Of a stretch of 45,016 nt of DNA, positions 23,096-31,473 are shown one piece after another. The notes below the pieces were generated by a model. That model saw nothing but the letters and a program-made list of their open reading frames with translations. It was not told the origin of the DNA and ran no database searches. Each line of letters begins with the position of its first letter. Positions within the stretch are counted from its first letter, which is position 1. The stretch comes from Planctomycetota bacterium (GTDB lineage Bacteria > Planctomycetota > Phycisphaerae > Phycisphaerales > SM1A02): the NCBI GenBank assembly GCA_009926625.1, contig RFON01000020.1, positions 1-45,016 of the forward strand, given 5' to 3'. The position numbers were made by a program, and so were the translations under genes.

Positions 23096-25804
23096 ATGAC
23101 CTCTCAAGCCGTTCATCGTGGAATGCATGTCGTGACCGCCATCTTGGTCGCGGCACTTTCGGGTGGAGTGCTCGCTCAAGCGCCGGCGTTCATCAACTTC
23201 GAGACGCCTCAAGTCCATCCGATCGACATCACGCCAAACGGCTTGGTGCTGGTGGCGGTCAACACGGCCGACAATCACCTGGAAGTGTTTGACATCGTTG
23301 GCGGACTTCCAGTCCGCCGAGGATCTGTCTTCACTGGACTTGAACCGGTGTCCGTGCGAACTCGCTCTGACTCTCACGCCTGGGTCGTCAATCAGATCAG
23401 CGACTCGGTGAGCGTCGTGAATCTCCAGTCGATGAGCCTCGAGCGCACGGTGCTCGTGGGCGACGAGCCCGCGGACATCGTGTTCGCCGGTGCGCCGCAG
23501 CGCGCATTCGTTTCGCTCGCGCAGCCGCGACAGATTGCGACATTCGACCCCGAGGTGGCCGCACCAACAATCACGACGATCAACATCAACGGCAACCAGC
23601 CGCGGGCAATGACCACCAGCCCCGATGGATCGCTGGTGTATGTCGCGATCTTCGAGTCGGGAAACCGTTCGGTGATCGTGCCGCGCGCGACGGTGTCCCA
23701 AGGCGCAGGACCCTATGGAGGGCAGAATCCGCCGCCCAACTCTGGCACATCCTTCGTGCCCGCGATCAACCCCGACAATTCGCAGCCTCCTCGTGTTGCG
23801 CACATTGTCCGCAAGAACGCACAGGGCCAGTGGCGCGATGGCAACAACCGCAACTGGACATCACTCATTCCATTCGATGTGATCGACAATGATGTGCTGG
23901 TGATTCAGGCCTCGACCGGCACCGTCTCCGCGGTGACCGGGCTGATGACGACGGTGACCGGCATCGGCACCGCACCCAACGGGCAAGTCCTCGCGGTCGG
24001 CATGGAGTCGCGAAACGAGATTGCCTTTGAGGCGCAACTCAATGGCACTTTCCTTCGCTGCCAAGCGAGCCTCGTGCCGTCTGGTGGGAGCGGCAGCGCG
24101 ACCTCGTTCGATCTCAATCAGCACTTGAACTACGCGCTGCCGTCCACCGACATCGTCACGCGACTGCAGTCGATCGGCGACCCGCGCGGCGTTGCCTGGC
24201 ATCCAAGCGGATCTCGCGCGTTCATTGCGGGCATGGGATCCAACAGCGTGGTGGCGGTGTCACCTGCGGGACAGCGGCTGGCGGTGATCCAGGTTGGCGA
24301 AGGTCCAAGTGGACTGGTGCTCGCGCCTGGCGGCGAGAAACTGTTCGTCCTCAACCGCTTCGAGGGCAGCATCTCGACGATCGACACTGCCACGAACGGC
24401 GAACTCGAGCGCGTTGCGTTCCATGACCCGACGCCAACTGCCATCAAGCAGGGGCGGCCGTTCCTCTACGACACCCACCTCACAAGCGGGCTTGGGCATG
24501 TGTCCTGCGCTTCCTGCCATGTCGATGCGCGCAGCGACCGCTTGGCATGGAACCTCGGTGACCCCTCGGGTGCGATGATCGCTTTCAATGCAACCTGCGT
24601 TGAGGATGGGCTCTGCGTCAACTGGCATCCGATGAAGGGACCGATGGTCACCCAAACGCTCCAAGGGATCATCGGGCAGGAGCCGCTGCATTGGCGCGGG
24701 GAGAAGGCGGGCATCGAGGACTTCAATGTCGCCTACACCCACCTGCAAGGACGCGAGTCGGAGATCACCGCGGCAGAGATGGCGCAGTTGAAGGCCTACA
24801 TCGCCACGCTGGCCTTTGGACCGCAGCCGAACCGCAACATCGACAACTCGCTCCGTTCGAGCCTGCCGATCTTCGGCGGCATCGTGACGGGCAGCGGCGG
24901 CACGGGCAATCCGCAGGCGGGCGAAAACTTGTTCAACACGCTCGCCACGCTGCCGAACGCCCCCGGGGGCAACACGCGCTGTGTGGACTGCCACCCTGGG
25001 CAGGTCGGGACGGGCAACGAGATCGGCATTCCACTTGGTCCCGTTCAGCAGAACCGCAAGGTGCCGCACCTTCGCGAGGTCTATCGAAAGACGGGCGCGG
25101 ACCTGCAGTCCACCAGCGCTCGCCGCGGATTCGGATTCAATGCAGATTCCGAGTTCGCCACGCTGCAGGATCTCTTGCAGGTTGGGTTCGCTTGGGGATC
25201 TGGCGCGACTGCGATCACCCGTCGACGGGACATGGAAGCGTTCCTCCTCTCCTTCGGCACCGATACGCACGCGGGGGTCGGGCAGCAGGCGGTGGCCTCC
25301 AACGGCGGGGGAGCGGGTGACAACATCGCACGAATCAACCAACTCGTCTCCATCGCATCGAGTGGTGCGGCTGGGCTCGTTGTGAAGGCAAGCGGTTCAA
25401 CGCAGTCGCGCGGGTGGATGCTTGAATCGGGTGGCTTCCGAAGCGATCGCCAGGCGGAGCCACTGATTGCGGCGTCGGCGCTCTTGGCGCTCAGCGGACC
25501 ACAGAACCCGCTGGTGTACACACTCGTGCCTGCGGGCGCAGCCCGCCGCATCGGCATCGACCGCGATCAAGACACGCACCTTGACCGCGACGAAGTGGAC
25601 GCAGGCAGCGATCCCGCAGATCCAACGAGCGTGCCCAACAGCTGCCCCGCAGACCTGTCATCCGATGGACTTGTCGATGGTGCCGACTTGACCATGCTCC
25701 TTGCGGGCTGGGGCAAAGGCGGGCAGACCGACCTTTCTGGCGATGGCACCACCGACGGCACCGACCTTGCCATGTTGCTCGCGAGTTGGGGCGTTTGCCG
25801 GTAA
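23096..25804 (+). CDS. Secreted two-haem c-type cytochrome with beta-propeller and dockerin-like tail
   Basis: A 902-residue exported protein. After a signal sequence (MHVVTAILVAALSGGVLAQ), about 400 residues form YVTN-type propeller repeats (ITPNGLVLVAVNTADNHLEVFD, LAPGGEKLFVLNRFEGSISTID). Two haem-binding motifs follow, CASCH (471-475) and CVDCH (629-633), in a region resembling di-haem cytochrome c peroxidase/MauG-type proteins. The C-terminus has an EF-hand-like DRDQDTHLDRDE and two dockerin-like motifs ending LAGWGKGG and LASWGVCR. The first ATG is at 23096; an internal ATG at 23123 gives a cleaner signal peptide and may be the real start. Role: extracellular or periplasmic electron transfer, substrate unknown. 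Confidence 0.87.
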   Translation: MTSQAVHRGMHVVTAILVAALSGGVLAQAPAFINFETPQVHPIDITPNGLVLVAVNTADNHLEVFDIVGGLPVRRGSVFTGLEPVSVRTRSDSHAWVVNQISDSVSVVNLQSMSLERTVLVGDEPADIVFAGAPQRAFVSLAQPRQIATFDPEVAAPTITTININGNQPRAMTTSPDGSLVYVAIFESGNRSVIVPRATVSQGAGPYGGQNPPPNSGTSFVPAINPDNSQPPRVAHIVRKNAQGQWRDGNNRNWTSLIPFDVIDNDVLVIQASTGTVSAVTGLMTTVTGIGTAPNGQVLAVGMESRNEIAFEAQLNGTFLRCQASLVPSGGSGSATSFDLNQHLNYALPSTDIVTRLQSIGDPRGVAWHPSGSRAFIAGMGSNSVVAVSPAGQRLAVIQVGEGPSGLVLAPGGEKLFVLNRFEGSISTIDTATNGELERVAFHDPTPTAIKQGRPFLYDTHLTSGLGHVSCASCHVDARSDRLAWNLGDPSGAMIAFNATCVEDGLCVNWHPMKGPMVTQTLQGIIGQEPLHWRGEKAGIEDFNVAYTHLQGRESEITAAEMAQLKAYIATLAFGPQPNRNIDNSLRSSLPIFGGIVTGSGGTGNPQAGENLFNTLATLPNAPGGNTRCVDCHPGQVGTGNEIGIPLGPVQQNRKVPHLREVYRKTGADLQSTSARRGFGFNADSEFATLQDLLQVGFAWGSGATAITRRRDMEAFLLSFGTDTHAGVGQQAVASNGGGAGDNIARINQLVSIASSGAAGLVVKASGSTQSRGWMLESGGFRSDRQAEPLIAASALLALSGPQNPLVYTLVPAGAARRIGIDRDQDTHLDRDEVDAGSDPADPTSVPNSCPADLSSDGLVDGADLTMLLAGWGKGGQTDLSGDGTTDGTDLAMLLASWGVCR

Positions 25805-25859
25805 CGGCAAAGGTGATTCGGCGCCGAACCGCGCGCAGGACGAGGATTGGACGACGATG

Positions 25860-27305
25860 TCACCGCTCGTGGGAGCGTTCGAGTTCATCCCAACTTCCAT
25901 CGAAAGCCCATGCGTAGTTCTGCCAACGCCCGATCGATGAGCGATTGATCGATCGGCGGACTTGCTCGTGACTGAGCGTCAGCACCGTGCGTTGGTTGGC
26001 CTCTGGAGTGAGCGTCGCTTCGTCCATCGGCAACCCGAGCCGCGACAGCACCCGCTCCATGTGCTCACGCGGGGACTCCACGAGCGACTCGTAGCGAATC
26101 TCTTCGTGCGACAGACCGAGCACTTCAAGTGCACGCGGCGCAAGCGCGCGCTCTGCCGCGATGACGCTGCGGATCGAATCGAGCGAGCTGGTCCAGCCGA
26201 ACGCACGCGGATGAAAGTTGCCGAGGAAAATGCTGATCGCCGTGTCACGCGCCGCCCGTTGCATGCGCAGGCACACTGCGCCGCGCAGGACCGCAGCGAC
26301 CGCGGGGAGATAGCGCCATGTCATGAGTGACTTGTCGAAAGTCCATGACGCGCCGCTGCGGCGCGAGATCAACGCTCCCGCGAGGTAACGCTCCCGAAGT
26401 CGGTGTGCGTCGCTGCGTTCAAGCTGGTCGAGCCCCGCAGGCCACACACCGCGCCCGAGGAGCTCGGCTCCAAGTGTCGCAACGCCCTCGTACTCACCAA
26501 TACCGCAAATGGCGGGATGTCGATCGAGCATTTGCTCGAGCAGCGTCGTTCCGCTGCGGGGCACGCCGACGACCAGCAGCACGCCTGGTTGTGGAGGGAT
26601 GCTCGGCTCAAACCAGGGGCGCCCACGCTCAAGCAATGTCAACTGCGCCCGTACATCCTCAAGGAGCCCTTCGACATCGAACACCGAGCCCGTTGACGCA
26701 TGCAGGAATGTGGCAAGGTCGAACGCCCGTCGGTACTGCGCGTCGGCATCGAGCAGACGCACTGCGTCGAAGCCAGCGATCCGCCGCAGGTGAGCTGGTC
26801 CGTTTGAGCGCGCGAGCGACTCCAAGCGGTCGATCGTGCCAGCGCGGTCGGCGCGCGCAGTGATGCGTGCCGTGAAAATCGCAGCGCGCGAATCCTGCAG
26901 CCAATCACCGCCGCGCGAGAGCAGGTCCTCCAATTCCTCGCGGCGGTTTGATCGGTACAGCGCCTCCGCCAAAGCAAACATCGCATCCGACGCATTCGGC
27001 GCACGCTGCTGAATCAGAGCCTGCAGTGCTGCGATCGCATCGGCGCTCCTGCCAAGCCGATGGTTGATGACCGCACGAAGGAGGGTGACATCATGACCAG
27101 TTGCACCGAGGCGAACAGCCTGATCGACGGCTTCATGGGCAGCCACCAGGCGCCCGATGCCAAAGGCGCAACGCGCTCGCGCAAACCAAGCGGCGGGGCT
27201 GCGGGGTGCCGACTCGGTCCAAGCCACCGCCAACGGGAACGCCTGCGGGAAGTCATGCCGCGCCAGCAGGTCGTTTACTTGCGACGAAACGGGCGCTCGA
27301 GCCAT
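25860..27305 (-). CDS. Sulfotransferase with N-terminal TPR-like helical domain
   Basis: A 481-residue cytosolic protein. The first about 225 residues are helical TPR-like repeats. The sulfotransferase domain then opens with the PAPS 5'-phosphosulfate loop VVGVPRSGTTLLEQML (VPRSGTT at 248-254). Near the C-terminus, INRSSIGRWQNYAWAF is typical of the TPR-sulfotransferase family, which transfers sulfate from PAPS to an acceptor such as a glycan or peptide. The acceptor cannot be read from the sequence. No ribosome-binding site is obvious at the ATG. It is divergent from the PEP-CTERM gene at 27485. Confidence 0.88.
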   Translation of the reverse strand: MARAPVSSQVNDLLARHDFPQAFPLAVAWTESAPRSPAAWFARARCAFGIGRLVAAHEAVDQAVRLGATGHDVTLLRAVINHRLGRSADAIAALQALIQQRAPNASDAMFALAEALYRSNRREELEDLLSRGGDWLQDSRAAIFTARITARADRAGTIDRLESLARSNGPAHLRRIAGFDAVRLLDADAQYRRAFDLATFLHASTGSVFDVEGLLEDVRAQLTLLERGRPWFEPSIPPQPGVLLVVGVPRSGTTLLEQMLDRHPAICGIGEYEGVATLGAELLGRGVWPAGLDQLERSDAHRLRERYLAGALISRRSGASWTFDKSLMTWRYLPAVAAVLRGAVCLRMQRAARDTAISIFLGNFHPRAFGWTSSLDSIRSVIAAERALAPRALEVLGLSHEEIRYESLVESPREHMERVLSRLGLPMDEATLTPEANQRTVLTLSHEQVRRSINRSSIGRWQNYAWAFDGSWDELERSHER

Positions 27306-27447
27306 GAATCGAGGGTAACAGTGCCGCGGGGATCACCGATGGAACACCTCTCATTGAGGGGGGGCGGGGGGAACACAATCTTGACAATGGATTCAGCCGC
27401 CGCCACTTGCCGTGGCTTGAATCCGTGGCATCTTCCAACTGGTTACG

Positions 27448-27473
27448 TCCCTTTCCCTTTCCCCTTTCCCTTC
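27448..27473 (+). repeat. Pyrimidine tract with CCCTTT repeats in a leader region
   Basis: An uninterrupted 26-nt pyrimidine run built of near-perfect CCCTTT units, ending 12 nt before the ATG of the next gene. It replaces any Shine-Dalgarno there and may be slippage-prone. Confidence 0.6.
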
Positions 27474-27484
27474 GGTGCATCCCT

Positions 27485-28285
27485 ATGAACTACTCGCTTA
27501 CCGCGGCGGTGGCTGTTTCTGCAGCCCTCATTGCATCGTCCGTTGACGCAGGTGTCTTGGCATCTGCGAACTTCGCCAACTACACCAATGGCAGCCTCGT
27601 CGGCCAGAACGGTTGGCAGCAGTACAACACGCAGACGACAAATCCGATCCAAGTCAATAACGGCAGTGTCTCTTGGGCGGGCACGGGGACGACTGCGACG
27701 AACCATCAGGACGCCATGCTGGCGTTTGCCAACCAGGTCACCCAGCCGACGGAGGGCACCACGATCTTGAACTTCGATATGGTGATCCGAGTGGGAACGG
27801 CGCCGACCGCCTCCTTTGGGTCCTACTTTGCCGCGCTCAATCAGCTGACCGGCACAGGCACGAGCGGCAATTTCCAGAATGTTCGCCTGTCTGTCATGGG
27901 CGCCTCTGACGGGTTTGTTTTCGCAACAAGGATCAATGGTCAGAGTGGCTATCCGCTCGCCATGGGCACCACGGTTCTCTCGCTCGGTCAGACCTACGCG
28001 CTGCGCGCTGAGATCAACTTGGTTGCTGGGAACGCCAATGACTTCGTCAACCTGTATGTGGGGAGCGACTTCAACAACATGTCCCTGCACGCGACCGCGT
28101 CGTACACAACGGGAACCGTGGCGGATATCTCGGTCGGTGCGATGCTGCTCTCGCAGTTCTCCTCTGGAACGAGTTTCAGTTCTGACATCTCAGTTGACAG
28201 TATGTCTGTGACTCTCGTCCCAGCCCCTGGTGCCATCGCACTGCTCGGTGCAGCAGGACTTGTTGGTTCGCGCCGCCGCCGCTGA
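27485..28285 (+). CDS. PEP-CTERM-like secreted protein
   Basis: A 266-residue protein with a signal peptide (MNYSLTAAVAVSAALIASSVDA). The Asn/Thr/Gly-rich beta-strand body resembles extracellular jelly-roll domains. The C-terminal sorting tail is LVPAPGAIALLGAAGLVGSRRRR: PAPGA motif, hydrophobic segment and arginine cluster. The tail implies export and exosortase-like processing. The leader is pyrimidine-rich with no Shine-Dalgarno. A short upstream frame (ATG at 27387) ends in a TGA overlapping this ATG. Function of the body unknown. Confidence 0.85.
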   Translation: MNYSLTAAVAVSAALIASSVDAGVLASANFANYTNGSLVGQNGWQQYNTQTTNPIQVNNGSVSWAGTGTTATNHQDAMLAFANQVTQPTEGTTILNFDMVIRVGTAPTASFGSYFAALNQLTGTGTSGNFQNVRLSVMGASDGFVFATRINGQSGYPLAMGTTVLSLGQTYALRAEINLVAGNANDFVNLYVGSDFNNMSLHATASYTTGTVADISVGAMLLSQFSSGTSFSSDISVDSMSVTLVPAPGAIALLGAAGLVGSRRRR

Positions 28286-28366
28286 TTCCGTCGCCGCTGA
28301 CTGTTCGTTCGTGTCATCGCCTTTCCATCCAAGTTCAAGCCATCCCTTACTCAGAAGTTCCCCCCA

Positions 28367-29098
28367 ATGACAAAGACTCTCCTCTCCGTCGGCATCACCG
28401 CTCTGATCGTGGCAAGCGCACAGGGCGCAGTGGTGACCCAGTGGACCTTCGAAGGCGACTCCACATCCGCTTCAACTGGTGCTGGTGCTGCAAGCCTCGT
28501 TGGAGACACGACAGCCACCTTCGCCACTGGGAACGCTGGCGGTCGGGCGTGGAACTCAACCAACTACAAGGCGCAGGGGACGGGGTCTGGTCAGGCTGGC
28601 GTCCAGTTCTTGGCTTCGACCGCGCAGGGACTTGGATTCGGTGGCATCAGCGTCTCGTTCGATCACCGATCGTCTGGAACGGGCTCGCGCTGGGCGCAGG
28701 TCGACTACACGGTTGATGGTGGCGCGAACTGGGTCACCAATTTCTGGAACAACAACGGTGGCCTCAGCCCGCACGACACGTTCTACTCGTTCACGGTGGA
28801 CTTCTCATCCGTGAGCGCGGCCGCCAACAACGCTGGATTCGGCTTCCGAATCGTGTCGATCTTCGCGCCAGTGGCTTTCAATCAGAACGCCACCCTCGCT
28901 TACGGTGCCAACGCGGCGTACATGCGCTCGAATGCAGAAGCAAACTACAACTTGCCAGGCGTGGGTACGGGCAATTATGGCAACACCGGCACTTGGCGAT
29001 TTGACAATGTCACGGTCAACGGAACCCTGCTTCCGGCTCCTGGCGCAGTTGCGCTCCTTGGGGTGGCCGGACTCGTTGGATCTCGCCGCCGCCGCTGA
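28367..29098 (+). CDS. PEP-CTERM-like secreted protein (paralogue of 44205-44963)
   Basis: A 243-residue exported protein. A signal peptide (about 1-20, ending AQGA) is followed by VVTQWTFEGDS and a beta-rich body with WVTNFWNNNGGLSPHDTFYS and AFNQNATLAYGANAAYMR. The tail is LPAPGAVALLGVAGLVGSRRRR. It aligns end to end with the protein at 44205-44963, many blocks being identical, so the two are clear paralogues. The ATG follows a C-run (GTTCCCCCCA) rather than a Shine-Dalgarno. It lies 81 bp after another PEP-CTERM gene but is not related to it outside the signal regions. Confidence 0.87.
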   Translation: MTKTLLSVGITALIVASAQGAVVTQWTFEGDSTSASTGAGAASLVGDTTATFATGNAGGRAWNSTNYKAQGTGSGQAGVQFLASTAQGLGFGGISVSFDHRSSGTGSRWAQVDYTVDGGANWVTNFWNNNGGLSPHDTFYSFTVDFSSVSAAANNAGFGFRIVSIFAPVAFNQNATLAYGANAAYMRSNAEANYNLPGVGTGNYGNTGTWRFDNVTVNGTLLPAPGAVALLGVAGLVGSRRRR

Positions 29099-29100
29099 GC

Positions 29101-29133
29101 CGCTGCTGAGCCGCTGCTGAACCGCTGTTGATC
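29101..29133. repeat. Three tandem 11-bp units between convergent genes
   Basis: CGCTGCTGAGC, CGCTGCTGAAC and CGCTGTTGATC follow one another directly, preceded by a partial unit (CGCTGAGC, 29093-29100) that contains the stop of the PEP-CTERM gene. Each full unit contains TGA, and the last overlaps the stop of the minus-strand gene. Probably a small local duplication. Confidence 0.5.
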
Positions 29134-30997
29134 ACGGCGTGCTGCGCACCTGAGTGCGCGGCGCTTGGGTAGCCCGCCAACGCTTGACCGACCCGACCGG
29201 CGCGTACCACACCCAGTCGATGTCGGTCGTTGGCGTGTAGTCGTCCTTGTTGTAGCCCGGGTTTCGAATCGGCTGAGTCGTGGCAACTGGTGCGTCACCG
29301 CCCAGGGCCCACTCCAGACCGTCCTTTGCGAGCGGGTCGCCTCCGTTGTCGTGCCCGTCCCAACCAACGGACCAGATTCGATTCCCTGCGGCACCACTGC
29401 CCAGCTGGATCGCAGAACCAGTCCAAGGATCGGTCGGGATCGACGCCAGGTAACTGGGCACCAACTCATCGGCGGTTGCGGGCCATCTGCCGGTGTCGCG
29501 CAGGAATCGCAGCGCGGCGCAGGTCACAGCGACCGAATCACATTGCGCTCGGTCAACGGCGTAACCTGCCATAGCCCTGCCAAGGGTTGGGAGAAGAAGG
29601 CGAGGCAGGGTCCAGCGGAGGGACGCATCTTGCACTTCGCTCTCAAACGCACGGTCCATCGTGCGCACCTTGAGATAGTCGGGTAGAGGGAGTTGACTCG
29701 CGTTCTCAGCTGCGACAAAAAGCCGTTCGATAAACGCGTTCGTGGACTTCCGATCGGCAAAGCTCCATGCTGCCATCGGTGCGGACAGGGCGCGAGGGAG
29801 TGCTGCCAGTACCTCCGCGGTCCCTCGCTCGGCAGACGCGCCTTGTTTCGGTTCCATCGCTGCGAGCATGTTGAGGAGCACGCGCTTACTGTCCTCATTC
29901 ATCAAGAACACGCCGTTCCCGTCGCCGCCGTCGGTGAAGAGCGCCTGCAGGATGTCTTCCCACATGAGCCGCTCACCAGTCGCGACGAACTTCTGCAGTT
30001 CATCGGGGACGGACTCGAATGCCATCTGGAGGTCAGCGAGCTGGGCCGAGTTGAGCAGTTCTGGTTTCCACTCAAGCGCCGCACTCGTGTAGGTGCGTGC
30101 CATTGAACGAATGGAAAATCCGACCAGGTCGCAAATCAGCAGGCGCCCCTCCTGTGCGTGCTTGGACATTGCCACCACAGTCTGCATGTCGGTGACGAAA
30201 CGGGCCCCGTCGTCACGATCGACGGCACGAATGGCGTCGCAGCAGAGGATCTGCGCAGCGGCGCGAATCTTGGCGAGGTGTGGGAGTTCCAATGCAAGCA
30301 TTGGCAGGACCTTGGAAAAGTCGTCGGTCGCCGGCGAAGAGCCATTCCATGGACTCCCCAAGAGCTGCGCATTCAATGCGTCGCGAGGAGCACCGATTGG
30401 GAATCCGAGGCTCGGCTTGGCGCGAGCCGTGTGAAGCATGCAAATCCCCTCGTCATGGGTCTGCAGCCATTCGGCGACCGTCGGCCACTGCTCGTCGCCC
30501 GGCCACGGCATTGCCTTGAGCGCTTCGCGCGCCTCGCTCGATGGTGCATTGTGTGCGCACTCGAGTTGCAAGAGCGCGCTTCGGTAGATCGGCCACGCCG
30601 AGTCATCGGGACCGCTCGACTTTGGAAGTGTGCCTTGCAGCGCCGCGACGGTGTCCGTTCGCCGCACGGGATCCTGTGTCAGGAGGTAAGCAGTGATCGA
30701 TGCGTAGGCAACGAACGCAAGGAGTGCGGCGACCGATGTGAACAACGCCGCCTTGCCGAGCAGGCGGTCAAGAACGGTGCGCTTGGCGACGGCACCAGCG
30801 CGGAGTGAGGCGGCAGCGACCTTCGGATCGCCAAAGGCGGCAATTGCTGCGTCGGGAGTTCGACCCGACGCGAGCGCCTCGCGGAAGTGCGAGAGCAGTT
30901 CCCGCTCGATGTCCGTTCGCTCATGCTTGCGAAGCCGAGTGAGTCGAGCGACGCGGGCGACAAACGCAAGGACATCGGGAGGGAAATCGCTCGTCAT
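29132..30997 (-). CDS. Membrane protein with N-terminal HAAS-like domain, co-transcribed with PadR
   Basis: A 621-residue protein. The first about 70 residues match the HAAS/permease-prefix pattern (ERTDIERELLSHFREALASGRTPDAAIAAFGDP). One transmembrane helix follows at about 85-107 (ALFTSVAALLAFVAYASITAYLL). The large remainder is unrecognised until near the C-terminus, where FLRDTGRWPATADELVPSYLASIPTDPWTG resembles the C-terminal segment of type II secretion pseudopilins. The ATG at 30997 has AGGAG 8 nt upstream and overlaps the padR stop (ATGA). HAAS proteins paired with PadR regulators are common and thought to respond to envelope stress; the role here is inference. Confidence 0.8.
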   Translation of the reverse strand: MTSDFPPDVLAFVARVARLTRLRKHERTDIERELLSHFREALASGRTPDAAIAAFGDPKVAAASLRAGAVAKRTVLDRLLGKAALFTSVAALLAFVAYASITAYLLTQDPVRRTDTVAALQGTLPKSSGPDDSAWPIYRSALLQLECAHNAPSSEAREALKAMPWPGDEQWPTVAEWLQTHDEGICMLHTARAKPSLGFPIGAPRDALNAQLLGSPWNGSSPATDDFSKVLPMLALELPHLAKIRAAAQILCCDAIRAVDRDDGARFVTDMQTVVAMSKHAQEGRLLICDLVGFSIRSMARTYTSAALEWKPELLNSAQLADLQMAFESVPDELQKFVATGERLMWEDILQALFTDGGDGNGVFLMNEDSKRVLLNMLAAMEPKQGASAERGTAEVLAALPRALSAPMAAWSFADRKSTNAFIERLFVAAENASQLPLPDYLKVRTMDRAFESEVQDASLRWTLPRLLLPTLGRAMAGYAVDRAQCDSVAVTCAALRFLRDTGRWPATADELVPSYLASIPTDPWTGSAIQLGSGAAGNRIWSVGWDGHDNGGDPLAKDGLEWALGGDAPVATTQPIRNPGYNKDDYTPTTDIDWVWYAPVGSVKRWRATQAPRTQVRSTP

Positions 30998-31380
30998 GCA
31001 AGTGCTCCTTCGAAATGTGGGTGGGGAATCAGTGCGCCAACACGCGTGGCGCCGACGCGAGACAAGCCGAGCGCATCCATGGCGGCGGCCAGCCTTCGCC
31101 AAGTGCGCGAATCGTCAGCGAGGCGCTTTCGCCCGCCGGATGTGAGTCGGTAGTACTTGCGCGGACGGGCGCCGGACTCATCCCAGCGCGCGGCAATCAG
31201 CGTCTTCGCCTCCAGGTTGTAGAGCATTGGGTACAAGGTGCTCTGTCCCATGGCCAGAACGCCGTCGGTGCGCTCCTCGAGTGCCTCGATGATCTCGTAG
31301 CCGTACATCTCGCCGCGTTCGAGCAGCTTCAGCACTGCGACCGGACCAGCGCCTCTCAGGAATTCGCCTTCAATCGACAT
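30994..31380 (-). CDS. PadR-family transcriptional regulator
   Basis: A 128-residue winged-helix protein. The family core is plain: LRGAGPVAVLKLLERGEMYGYEIIEAL, then GVLAMGQSTLYPMLYNLEAKTLI and RKYYRLTSGGRKRL. A short C-terminal dimerisation helix follows. The ATG at 31380 has GAGGT 5 nt upstream; the longer open frame to 31593 runs into the divergent gene and is not used. It overlaps the membrane-protein gene by 4 bp. A perfect inverted repeat 19-37 bp upstream is its probable operator, so autoregulation is likely. Confidence 0.92.
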   Translation of the reverse strand: MSIEGEFLRGAGPVAVLKLLERGEMYGYEIIEALEERTDGVLAMGQSTLYPMLYNLEAKTLIAARWDESGARPRKYYRLTSGGRKRLADDSRTWRRLAAAMDALGLSRVGATRVGALIPHPHFEGALA

Positions 31381-31398
31381 GGTGTACCTCGCTGTCGA

Positions 31399-31417
31399 TA
31401 CTATACGCCACATAGTA
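31399..31417. promoter_or_regulatory. Inverted-repeat operator candidate for PadR
   Basis: TACTAT-N7-ATAGTA is a perfect inverted repeat of 6-bp arms in the 93-bp gap between the padR start (31380) and the divergent gene at 31474. The right arm read on the minus strand (TATAGT) also resembles a -10 element. PadR proteins typically bind such AT-rich dyads in their own promoter. It could control both directions. Confidence 0.65.
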
Positions 31418-31473
31418 AAGGTCGGTTGCGGCGTTTGCGTGCTTCGGGCGTGCTGCGTACTTTGCCCCACCCG

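Noticed and set aside
25817..25828. TTCGGCGCCGAA palindrome as terminator after the cytochrome gene
   Set aside because: Fully self-complementary with no loop and no T-run; cannot be told from chance in GC-rich DNA.
27381..27409. TTGACA as a -35 for the PEP-CTERM gene
   Set aside because: Perfect -35 hexamer but no acceptable -10 at 16-18 bp spacing.
28302..28317. TGTTCGTTCGTGTCAT as a third Pho-like box
   Set aside because: Half-sites are degenerate and 10 rather than 11 bp apart; not convincing.
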